Origin: Symsagittifera roscoffensis
Taxonomy: Eukaryota; Xenacoelomorpha; Acoela; Convolutidae
NCBI RefSeq assembly: GCF_963678635.1
Contig: NW_026971431.1
Location: 1 to 49,535, forward strand
Direction of reading: 5' to 3'
DNA: 49,535 nucleotides
The first letter of the stretch is position 1; each line of letters opens with the position of its first letter. Positions 32,920 to 43,269 of the stretch are shown in pieces. The position numbers and the translations under genes were made by a program. Below the pieces are notes generated by a model. That model did not search any database. It saw only the letters and a program-made list of their open reading frames with translations, and was not told the origin of the DNA.

Positions 32920-33150
32920 TTTGTGAGGTGTTAAGAGAGTGGTAAGAAAAACGATTTTTTATGGAATTTTTATGGAAATGTCCAGCAAAAATCTCGGTGA
33001 GCGTTATCTATTTGGACAAAAATAATGGTTAATTACGGGTAGACTGTAGAATGAAGGTTTTTTAGTTAGTTTTTTGGTACATGGTAAGTCAATGGTAAGA
33101 GTTTTTGAGCAAAAGTTGAGATTTTTTATCATAAAAATTTCAAAAAAACT
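32920..33150. other. Flank after the retrotransposon
   Basis: AT-rich with several TGGTAAG words (32940, 33082, 33092) like the ATGGTAAGG just before the 5' target site, consistent with a pre-existing repeat split by the insertion. No gene. Confidence 0.4.
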
Positions 33151-33900
33151 TCAAAACACGATAAGATTTGCTATAACTCGACTTATTAACAAAACTATTA
33201 GATAACCTTACTTTTTGAAACAATGCCCTGTCTACCTGAAACTATGCTGAAACCTACTAAAATTTCGAAAAAAATCAAGTTTTTGGAAAAAATAGCAGAA
33301 AGAAAAAGAACTGCGAAATTTTTATTTTTTGGAAGGAATTGCACAAATCTCAGGTATTGGTTAATTTTTCTGCCGAATATAATTGAAATGAGAAAAACTA
33401 TTCCCATATTTTATTTGGATTCATGTATAGACAATGATACAAAATTTTGAATAAAAAAAACAAATTTTTCCATAATTTTCTCTCAAAATACTGAAATACG
33501 ATAAATTTTACCCCATCTCGAGCTCAGAAGCAGGTTATTTATAGTTCTGAAGACCAGAGGGAAAGCTCATTATGGCTTCAATTCTACAGAAACATCGAAA
33601 AAAATCAATTTTTGGGAAAAATTGCAAAAGTTTAAAAGTGTTTGGAAAAAATGCAAAAATTCTAAGTTTTTTAGAAATGTTTTGCAGAAATATCAATGTT
33701 TTGGCTAGTTTTTTGTTTTCTGATCCAAATAAAAAAACATACTTACGAACCGAGTCAAAAAAAATAAGCCCAGATTGTATTTTTATTGAAATGATGTTGA
33801 GACAAGGATACAAAATTTTGAAAAAAAAAATGAATTTTTCCACAATTTTCTCTCAAAATACTGAAACACGATAAAATTTAACATAATTTGAGCTAAAAAG
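33150..33900. repeat. Two diverged direct copies of a 330-370 bp unit
   Basis: TCGAAAAAAATCAAGTTTTT at 33265 recurs at 33595. ATACAAAATTTTGA at 33437 recurs at 33809, followed by AATTTTTCCATAATTTTCTC versus AATTTTTCCACAATTTTCTC, then CTGAAATACGATAAATTTTA versus CTGAAACACGATAAAATTTA. The 97-103 codon frames seen on both strands follow the repeat and are not called as genes. Confidence 0.7.
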
Positions 33901-35127
33901 CGGGTTATAATTTGTTTTGAGCATATAAAGCTCATATGAATTAAATCAGTATAGAAACTTCCAATTTCTCGTGAACATAGTGAAATTAGCCGTTTTTTCG
34001 AGAAAGTAAAAATTAATCAGATCTATCCAAAATTTTCCATTTTTAATATTTTTTTTTGTAATTAACTGGTTTATGGTCCAGTTCAGGGAGAATTCACCTA
34101 TTAGTTTCCATTTAAATGAACAAGAAGAGCAACATTCATTCGAACTTTTAGATCGAACTACATGATTCAACTCCTCCTCAGTTTTTTATCAAGTATTTAC
34201 CCAACTTTGTACAAAAATTACACCTTCTGCAAAAAGCTTCATGTAAGTAATAATAGTTTTCAGATCAACGATGACAAATTAACAGTTTACTGCTAGAAGT
34301 GACTAAAAACGGGGTAAGTTTTTCCAAAAAGTATATTAGATATTGGATAAAGTTCAACAAAATCTTCTTCATAACTGATGATTATCTCTCTTTTGCTTGT
34401 ACAACATAATTTTCATGATTTTTTTCAGCAGAAAACTTCAATGTTTGAAAGTGGATCTAATTTTCTGCTCAAAACATGTTTTTGCCTTAGAATTCTTTTT
34501 GCAAGAAAACTTAGTCAGAAGTGATGAATTTACGAGGAAAACAGTATCAATTGAACGAACAATTTGATGGCAGAGATGAAATTGGAACTTAGAACATTTA
34601 ACTTTTACTATGTACTTTGTACATGTTTTTCTTTAAATTCCCTCCATCATTTGCAACAAAAAATCTTTTGAGCTAAAAAAAACAACTTTTTGGACCATTA
34701 ACTAAAATTTTTTTTGCAAAATGTTTATTTAATCGTTTTGTATTCTTGATTTTTGTTGGAAGTTTTCTCAAAAAGGCCTAAGTGAGAAGATATCAATGCT
34801 AGTTGAAGCATTAAAAAAATTTATAAAAATTGAGATAATAAGGGTGTATTTTTACGTTGAGTTTTCGGAACAAGTTTAGATCAGCTCTATTGATTATAGT
34901 CTAAAAACCTTCGGAAGTTGTAATACGCAAGTGAACCTAGTTCCTAACTTCTACAACATCTAAAATTTCTAAAAGAACACTTCTTGAAAAACAAAGTTGG
35001 AAAGGAAATCAAGGCGCAAACTGTAACAATTGAATATTTTTGCGTTATGCATTAAGCAAAAATCTCTATAGTTCTACCTAATTTTCTAATTGAAAAAAAA
35101 ATTGAAGCTAACCAGAACAAATTTTAT
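33901..35127. other. AT-rich region, no gene seen
   Basis: No supported coding sequence, tandem repeat or inverted pair. Some short A-rich words recur but without clear periodicity. Confidence 0.4.
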
Positions 35128-36417
35128 ACTGTGTGTCTGATTAAAAATTTGCATGTTAAATTTGATATAATTAACATCTGGTTTTTGCTAATGTGTCAGT
35201 CTGCTTAGAAAGTTTTCTTTAAGAGTCTTTCCCGATCAATTTTTGTTTTCTTCCAATATAATGAAATGAAGATCTTGAAAGCAAACTTTTGATTTAAGCT
35301 CCATTTATCATCTTCCAAAAGATGTCGGAGTTTGGTTTACTTCTTAAAAACTATCCTCAAAAGATCTGAAAATTCATATTAATTTATCAAATGATATCAA
35401 ATTTTCCAATAGGTACACATAAGTATAAATCTTTGAGTCTTTTCAAGTTGGATTTTTCCTCAATATATAATTTATAAGACAAATTGTAGAAATATTCTCA
35501 TCTCAAAAATCACCAAAATTTAATTTGAATTTCTATCTCCTTTAATTTTTTTCTCAGTTTTTTCTTAATTTAACGGCTTTCAACTTCATCCAATATGAAA
35601 AAAATTTACTTAAAAAATGAACTTTAGATGGAAAAATGTATCATTTCAACGAACGTTCAATACTCTGAAGCAAAGTTTAAACCATAATTTTTTTAAAAGT
35701 CTTCAAATGGTTTCATCAACCTGATAACTGTATCTCGCTGTTTCAAATCTGACTTTTTTGACGAAATAAATTTATGGTTGAGAATGTTGTACATTATTAA
35801 GTTGAAGTTTTCAAAAGCTAAAAAAACATAAATTTTTTCATCTTTTCTGGGTCGGTTATCAATTTTTCCTCTGAAATCATCAACAAAACAGTAGAGAACC
35901 ATAATTCTGACCCTCATTATCTGAATCAACCCTCATTATCTGCTTAAAAACGCTCTACTCTATGAACACTTTTACAGGCACTACACAAGGAAAACGTTGA
36001 AATGGTAACTAGGCAAAATCTTTCAATTAGTCGATGTTTTATAAGTATCCAGTTTTTTAAAATTTTTGAACAAACACTTAACCACTCATTAGCGTATGTT
36101 ATGAACGTTTACTACAAAATTGGATCAACAAAATCTCCGCAAGCTTGCAACCAATGGAGTTTTTACTGTAGATTAAAAATTTTCTGTTCAATTTCACGAC
36201 AAACTGGACTCAATTGTTGCTAATTTTATCAACAATCAGAACCCTTGAATAAAAAACAAATGACAGATCAAGAATTGTGATAAAATACTGTAATGTTCTT
36301 ACTAGAGTTTTTCAGATTTACCACAGTTGTATAGACTTTTCAGATTCACGAAAAAAAAACATTATTCATAGTAATTTCTATGTGTATAAAGAAAAGATAT
36401 TAATTTTACCCTTCTCT

Positions 36418-36643
36418 TGGAGCATATTTTGAGACTACTGAGCACATAATTTAACATTATGTTGACAAAAAGAATGCTTCTTCCTGATCTGTTTAGTAAG
36501 TTACTCGCTGCTATATGTATAAAAGTTACAGTTCGAACACTTCAAACGCCACAGGTTCTACCATGTCTTGATGCGTGTAAGCGATTGTTTTCTCTGCCAC
36601 ATTCAAGCCATGCAACTGTTTTGATGCTATTCAGTGACGGCAT
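36418..36643 (-). pseudogene. Decayed inverted copy of the C2HC finger exon
   Basis: On the minus strand the ATG at 36643 opens MPSLNSIKTVAWLEC, then NNRLHASRHGRT; after a one-base change of frame comes CSNCNFYTYSSE, then a stop where the other copy has Glu. Finally KKHSFCQHNVKLCAQ follows. It is the damaged partner of the exon at 43625-43846. The 68-codon plus-strand frame over the same bases is a shadow. Confidence 0.65.
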
Positions 36644-36854
36644 GTCAATTAAAAAAAGATCTTGAGAAAAAATGGGAGATTTATAATGTCCCAATTTTTT
36701 TGATGAGAAAGTTGAATAGCCTCAAAAAATGAATAAGACTGAATAAAACTAGCAAATTTATTAACCAATTGTTTTTAAGGTGAAAAAAATTAAAATGGAT
36801 GTTATCCTTTTTGATCAAGCTGACATAAAAATCATCCAATGTAAGCATGGAGTT

Positions 36855-36990
36855 CTCAAAAATTTTGATATCAACCAATGAGAATCGAACATTACTTATA
36901 AGGAAATTTCAACCTTTTTATATCAACCAATCACAACCAAGGCTTTACTCCAAATGGAGTTTTCATAATTTTTGATATCAACCAATCAGA
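36855..36990. repeat. Short repeats with GATATCAACCAATCAGAAC
   Basis: Three units TTTTGATATCAACCAATGAG, TTTATATCAACCAATCACAA and TTTGATATCAACCAATCAGA, spaced 45-65 bp. The inverted counterparts (CTGATTGGTTGACATCAA) lie at 43.28-43.43 kb in the other arm. CCAAT boxes occur on one strand in every unit. Confidence 0.7.
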
Positions 36991-37000
36991 ACTATTACCT

Positions 37001-38030
37001 TTTGATAGAAAATAATCATTATTTGAAAATGTCTATCAGTAAGCATTTGAATTTCCTCGAGTTACTTTACAAGAAAAAAGAAAAAATTCCAATTAATTTT
37101 TTTTATTGATGAAATAGAGGTTGACTGTTACATTTTTGATAATTTTTTGACTGATTTCATGGCATAAAATAGAGTTATCCGACTATTTGAAGGTCTCACT
37201 ACAGTAACTTATTCAATCAAAAAACTTATTTTTGGTCCACATATTGCGTATCAAAGCTTTAAACTTACGGCTGTGAAAACCCAACAAGGCAAGAAGTTTT
37301 GTTTATTCTCAAAAATTTGGATTTAATCAAAATTTCGTACGATAATATATCAAAGACTCTATTTTTGTCCCCTAACCGATACCTAAATTTGTTAAAACTC
37401 CGTAGCAAAATGAAGACATAAAAATCAAAATCCTGCTTGATCAGGTTTGGAATAAGATTTCCAGAGAGTTGCTTTGAAAAATTCATCAATTTCGAGCTGT
37501 CTTCTCAAATCTACATGAAAATCAGAGAAGGTTAAAATCTACTCAAAAATCAGCAGTTTCTCCATGATTACATACAAAAAGTTCAAATAAATTGATGAAA
37601 AAAATGGAAATTCTACTTGTATGCTGTTCTTTTGTTATTTATATCGGCAATCTTTCCTTTTTTTACAGCAAACAACCGTTGGTCGTTTTTTATTGCGATT
37701 GCATCTGTGTTAATTTTTACTTATTTGGATAATTTGAGTCCTTAAAAGGGTCTTCTGATTGGATGCGACAACCTAAGATACGTTTTTGTGATTGTAAACG
37801 ACAATGTGTAAAAAGTTCCTAAAATGGAACTTTGTTTCCGATTGGAAACCACTCTTATATTAGAATTCCATTCAAAAAAGCTGCAATCCGAATGCATACG
37901 ACCACAATCCAATTAAGGAAAATCTAATCTGATTGGCTTAACACATATTCGCGTTTAAGGTACCCCTCACTCCTAACTGAGAATCACTTTGTTTTCAAAA
38001 AAACTACCGTCAACTACCTCTTTTTTCAGC
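37001..38030. other. Spacer between arm and coding block
   Basis: A 74-codon minus-strand frame at 37265-37489 (ending TSCLVGFSQP) has mildly coding-like composition but no start, splice signal or motif that I can support. At 37.74-37.93 kb several GATTGGA words occur. No gene is called. Confidence 0.35.
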
Positions 38031-38107
38031 TCTGTTCAATATAATTTCAACTAAAATACCGTCATTTACCTCCTTCTCAACTGTAAATAAATCGTTCTTT
38101 TTACTCT

Positions 38108-38637
38108 GTGTCTTTTACTCAATTTTTTGCTCAAAATGATCTTCTCATGCAAAACAGCAACCTTACGTACTCGGTTGAGTTTTCGCCTGATCTAGTACAA
38201 ATACAAGTGCGAGAAACAGTCTGTGAAGTTTTCCTTGCACGTATGGACATCCCAATCCAAGTCTGGCACATGGTGGAAATGATGCGAATAGATTTCAACG
38301 AACATCATATAACGCAAGTACTCATGACAGAGATCCAACTCGGAGAAATGCGAATAATGAAGGAAGTGGCTGAGCATGCGGGACTACCCGGCGACTGCTG
38401 ACTCTAGATGTGTTGCTCAAACAATCCACTATTTTTTTCTTTCCTTGGGAAGAAGAGGGATCTCAGGGGAACCCAATTACCATCGAAGAGGATGAGGGGT
38501 TCTATAAGCCAAGAAATCCAGTCAGCGAACCACCAAGACAACCACCGGTGATGGGGGCAAGACCAGCTTTGCGCTCCATTGAGAACTTGAAATACTTGAG
38601 AATTCAGCTGCTCGACAGCGCTTTGATTTGTAAATAA
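38108..38637 (+). CDS. Two-part coding block of unknown function
   Basis: Part 1 (open to TGA at 38401) is clearly coding-like from MQNSNLTYSVEFSPDLVQIQ through DIPIQVWHMVEMMRIDFNEH and GEMRIMKEVAEHAG; the likely start is ATG 38147. Part 2 (to TAA 38637) reads GNPITIEEDEGFYKPRNPVS, then PPRQPPVMGARPALRSIENL. The parts are in different frames. A GTGGCT donor at 38366 and the CTCAG acceptor at 38466 would join them in frame through a 101-nt intron; a frameshift is the alternative. Both parts are much richer in G and C than the flanks. Part 2 is acidic then proline-rich. No family is recognised. It lies between the arms of a large inverted repeat, so it may be element cargo. Confidence 0.5.
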
Positions 38638-39920
38638 TTTGGTGGTTATCTTGTGTTTTGTCATTTAATTTTTTCGCATCTAGTAATTTTAATTTTAAGA
38701 GATAGGAACAAAGAGATAAGGTCATGAAAAAACTTGTTAAAAAACTTTGCGTATTGATTCCAAATTAAACTAATTGTGCAATTGGTAAATATTTTTACAA
38801 AATTTTATTGTAAAGATGACAAAAAAGTTTAATCAAATTTAAAAATTTGTAAAAAAAATTTCACAACATTTTCGCACGAAAGATTAAAAAATCAATACAA
38901 TTTTTGCACACATCTTAAAAACCTTACAATAATTTTTGGACCATGCGGAAAAACTCATAATCTTTTTTTCACACTTTTCCAAAAATAAAAGGAAGTCTCG
39001 CATTCTAAGAAAAAAATCTTTACATTTTTTTGCAATTTAAAGAAATTTGTAACAAAATTTCTTGCAATGTTGAAAATAATAAATTACGAATTTCTTTGTT
39101 CTTATTTTGTTCATTAAATTTTTTTTTTGTTTTTTGCATGTACGTTGATCAAAAACATCAGAAAAACAATGTATTAAGATATGGAATAGCACTCAAGGTG
39201 ATCAATGATGAATATTTTTTAGCAGTTATTTAAGTTTTTACAACAAAGTTTTGCGTTTTTTGCAAATGCATAAAAAAAGGAAGTTAGGTTTTGCATTTGT
39301 TTCGAAAAAACTAAGAAAAAACTTGCATCTTACACAAAAAGCTTATTATAAAATTGGCACATTTGTTAAAAAAACTAAAACCATTTTTGCAGCTTGTAAA
39401 AAAATTTAAATAAAATTTGCAATTTTACTGAAAAAATTCAAATGAAAATTTGCCTCTTGCGAAAAAACTCTGAATGAGTTTTTGCCCTCGTGTTAAAATT
39501 TACGAAATAATCGTTGAAAATACTTGTGACAAGATTCGTTAACAAATGTTTAACTATCATTAAAAAATATTATTTGAAAAAGCTAATCCGAGAGTCTGAC
39601 ATGATTCTCGACAGAGCTAGGAAGGTGCTTTTTTAAGTATTTAGGTATTAAAAAGTAATTCCACCATAAAAAATGACGTCATTGCGTTTGAATTTTTATA
39701 GAACAGTTAAAATTGTAGAAAATTTTCATCAGAGAAAACGACGTTATTACTCATAACTTCTAGAATCTTCTAAATGTTATAATCTACACATCAACTCCTA
39801 GAAATTTTTATTAAGAACCTACACATTCTTTTTTGAAGATCTCTGAATCTTCTAAAGTCTTGAAGAATCCCTTAAAAATTAACCAAACAGATTTCCAGAA
39901 AAAACTCTAAGATGATGAGA
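38638..39920. other. Very AT-rich region with degenerate AAAATTTGCAA words
   Basis: A-rich, with loosely repeated words such as AAAATTTGC, TTGTAAAAAAATTT and AAAACTTGCA between about 38760 and 39490, without a fixed period. Frames here have low-complexity products. No gene. Confidence 0.45.
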
Positions 39921-39924
39921 TTGA

Positions 39925-40110
39925 TGAAAAAATTTATGGAATTTATATATTTTACTATTTTGTTTAAATCTAATAAAAGATACTGAATCAAAAATCTAAT
40001 TAAGACTAGTTTAAGAAAATTTTCCCCTTTTTTAGAAATCCTTTCAAAATTAGCTTCAGGTCAACATGATCTCATATAGACAAATAAAGTCAACATTGAT
40101 GAGAAAAAAA
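39925..40110 (+). repeat. Stray copy of the terminal part of the 1608-bp unit
   Basis: TTATATATTTTACTATTTTG, TCTAATAAAAGATACTGAAT, CTTTCAAAATTAGCTTCAGG and CATATAGACAAATAAAGTC match 45.14-45.31 kb in direct orientation. That segment has no counterpart in the left inverted arm, so the left half seems to carry its outer end here, displaced. Confidence 0.65.
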
Positions 40111-41751
40111 TGTTCTCTTTTTTAAACTAAAAAAAACTGTTGAAAATTTTTGTACTATTTCAGATATTTTCTACGGTTTTGGAAAAAATAACCAAAACTT
40201 ACTTAAAGCTGGTAAAAAGATACAGCCGAAAAAATAAAAGTTTCAATTTATTTCCTACAGTTCAGTTCATTCTATCAATATGAGTAAAATTTTTTGAAGA
40301 AGCGATATCAATCCCAAAAGTTGAAATCAGTCATGATAGAACAGGCGAGTAACTGCATCCAGTTTGAAATTGGTACCGAAATTGTCAATAGTCTCAAATT
40401 TAACGAAATCTCGCATACTAGTGAGCAATTGTAATATATTTCTCAGAATGGAGGGAGGTCGAGAGTGAAAAAACTAGAGAAGTTGAAAAAGAACTGGCTA
40501 TGTCTAAACCACCTGCGAGAAAAAAATACGGGTTTTCAAATCGTTCAAATAATTTTTTCTGATGAAATTGTGGATGTGGGTTACGGAAAAATTTTTTTTT
40601 TGCTTACAACTGAAAAATTACTACAAATGTCTTTTTTTGAACAAATGGTTGACTTTGACATCTTCTACAGAGATTGGAAGAAGTGTTTCTGTCCCCTAAG
40701 AATTTCCTTACATGATTGGCAAAAAATTTAAAAAGTTCGCGGTTGAACATTAAAGAAAATAAATGAATGTTCAACACGATAACTTAGCTCTGTTGAGAAG
40801 AAAACACGGTGTGGTGCGTGAAAAAAAAGTGAAAACGAATCAGAAAATGAACTCAATTTTTGTTTCAAATAATAGTGTTACACAATTATTAACATTTCCT
40901 ATTTGTTCGTGAAATGAGTTTTTTTCATTTGAGTTTATTTTCCTGAATCAAAGCTTAGTTTTTGAATAATTATCAGTGCAAACCCTTAAGAGCACATTTG
41001 AAGACAATTGAGTGTTTTTATCACAAAGCTTACATAATCACTATTTACAAATCATAACCATCAATAAAACAGTCAACTACTTTGAACAAACCAGATTCAT
41101 GCTTTGAATTTTGAATTTTCAATTTCTGTCTAAAATGATGAGCCCAGAGTTTGCGTACATGCAAGTTTTTGATTAGTACTTAGATAAGGTTTTTTGAACT
41201 TTTTCCGAACGATTCGATTCGATTGGTGTTTTTCCAGCTACTTTCTATCGTAAACTATATTGAACACCGCAACTAAGCTGATTGAATACTTCCCCACATG
41301 ATGTAACAATACTTGAAAAGTATCTGTGTTTGTACAAAGTGTAACAACAATCAATTTCTTGATATATGTAAATAGATTTTTCTAATCTCTGAAGATTTTG
41401 GCTCAGAGATGTTCCTATTAAATTTAAATGAAACTTGCAAGTTTCCAAGGATTAGAAAGAATCGTGAGTGGACACGTAATAATCGTGGAATACTATGGGT
41501 TATAAATACGGAATAAAAGCTGGGAAGAGCATGAAACATATCAGCTACCATTGGGAAGAATATGGTGGATTTTTACATTAGAAGTAACGTGCCTACGCAA
41601 CTTTATTGAGAAAATTCTTACAAAATTTTCTATATTTGGTACTACTTCCATAAATGGAAATCGCGATAACACATACTGCTTACTGCTGATTGGTTCCAAA
41701 AATCCTACAAGGGAAAGTTTATTTTGAACCCTGCTACTAAAAATAAATAAT
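40111..41751. other. AT-rich region, doubtful frames only
   Basis: Frames of 66-88 codons exist (plus strand 40465-40731; minus strand 41245-41551), but none has a motif, splice context or second copy. 41455-41580 is somewhat more coding-like on both strands. No gene is called. Confidence 0.35.
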
Positions 41752-42116
41752 TTGGGACAAACTGAAAAGTCCCAACAAGTCTACCTTAGTGAAAAAGAAG
41801 AAGCAATATCATCGAAAATCCGGAATATCGTTATTCACGATGCTGAAAAACTTGGACTCAGACCTATATATGCAGCCAAATCAGGCGAAGAAACAACTAT
41901 GGATCACGAGCTCGACATTTGTAATAGAGTATATGAAATTGCAACATATGACATGAGGAGGTTATATGTCACAATCAAGACGTGCAGTGTGAACAAGCTA
42001 CCCTTCTTTTAGATTCTTCTCTTCACTGCAAAGGAAAATGAAGACTTGAAGCAAGTTGCCTATGTCAACTATACTTTGAACGAATTCAAAGAACTGTCCC
42101 AAATTTCTTTGAAAAA
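41752..42116 (+). CDS. Coding block interrupted by one TAG, unknown
   Basis: A single frame encodes KSQQVYLSEKEEAISSKIRN, IVIHDAEKLGLRPIYAAKSG, MDHELDICNRVYEIATYDMR, then a TAG at 42010-42012. It resumes without a shift as TAKENEDLKQVAYVNYTLNE and FKELSQISLKN before a GTAAGT donor at 42118. The TAG is preceded by CTTCTTTT, so it could be an intron acceptor of a short intron or a mutation. No ATG precedes the first part, so upstream exons are likely. Rich in K, E and Y, soluble-looking. No family is recognised. It lies between the inverted arms, 3 kb downstream of the 38.1-kb block on the same strand. Confidence 0.45.
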
Positions 42117-42119
42117 TGT

Positions 42120-43269
42120 AAGTCTCACTAATGCTTTGTGATGTTTTGTATGTTTGGTAATTGCAATTTTTGTGAATCAAAACTATTTATTCTCACTGAA
42201 GTGTACATTTAGAGCTAGGACATCTGAGGAAAAATTAGACAAAACATGCAACTTAATCAAAATTCACATGAAACACTAACCAATTACCAGTTAAATTTCC
42301 AGTATTTGTTTAATAAATTACAGAAAAAGTAATTAACTACTGATTTTATCAAAATTTAAGTAAGTTTTGTCTTATTTGAACGAATTACAAACTAAAATGT
42401 ACATTTTATGTACATTTAGTTGAACACTTAATCATTATTTTTCGAATTTATGATTTTAATTGGTTGTTTTTTTTTTTGCCCTAATTTGAGGTTTCGATTG
42501 GCGACTTGAATTTTCTATAAACTAATTAGTTTCTAAGAAAGGAAAAACCATTTTATGGTGATTGTTATAACGAAAGATTTCAAAATGATACATTTAGTCG
42601 AGTTTTTTAAAAAGTTTTCTTGTTAATTTCAGGAAAAAATATGTTTCTGTCAAAAGTGTTTTTTAATGACTGAAAAGGAAATTTATCCGATTTTAGCTTG
42701 AAGGATTTCAAAAACTTAAAGAGTGGTAGACAGACGGCGTTGATGGTGATTGTTTTAGTTTTAACTTGTACAGAAACCCAGAAACCTCATTAATTATGTT
42801 AAAAATATGGAGAGCAGATTTCAGAAAAGAAGAGTACTGCCCCAGACTTAGCAACAACGTTTTCATTTTGAAGAGTTAACTCAGATTGAGTGGTCGATCA
42901 TTGAAAAACTAAACAAGGGAAGAGCCAATGAAACAAAAATGAGGATAAGTATCATCTTTTAATCTATTATTCAAATATAAAAACTTTCCGGCTGCTTATA
43001 TTACAATATTACCAAAAGAAAAAGAAAAAAAATTATTTCGGTAATTTCTTCTTTCACTGGTTAGAAACAGAACAAGTCAAAAAATATTTGATCGAAATTT
43101 CAAATTTTGAAGTGAGTATCGAAAAAAAATATTTAAATCAGACAAGAAATCTCATTTTGGTGCCAAATGAATAAGTTCGTTATCTTGGAAAAATTCAAAA
43201 AAATTGATTAATTGGGAAGTTTTATGAAAATAATTTTGTTCTGATTTAAAAAATATTTTAAATTGTGTG
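42120..43269. other. AT-rich spacer
   Basis: No supported gene. The first part would be intron if the donor at 42118 is used. Confidence 0.4.

Larger units (their letters stand above)
35128..37000. repeat. Second large inverted repeat, left arm
   Basis: Inverted match to 43.27-45.12 kb. Anchors here are TATACTGTGTGTCTGATT (35129), GATATAATTAACATCTGG (35164), ATCATCTTCCAAAAGATGTCGG (35308), ATATAATTTATAAGACAAAT, GAGGGTTGATTC-type sequence around 35905-35940, ACGCTCTACTCTATGAACAC (35950), and ACTTTTCAGATTCA (36330). The reverse complements appear in order on the right. Similarity is perhaps 75-85% by eye with many indels. The outer boundary on this side is sharp at about 35128. Confidence 0.85.

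Noticed and set aside
40465-40731. 88-codon plus-strand frame
   Set aside because: No recognisable motif, AT-driven composition, no upstream signal and no second copy in the window.
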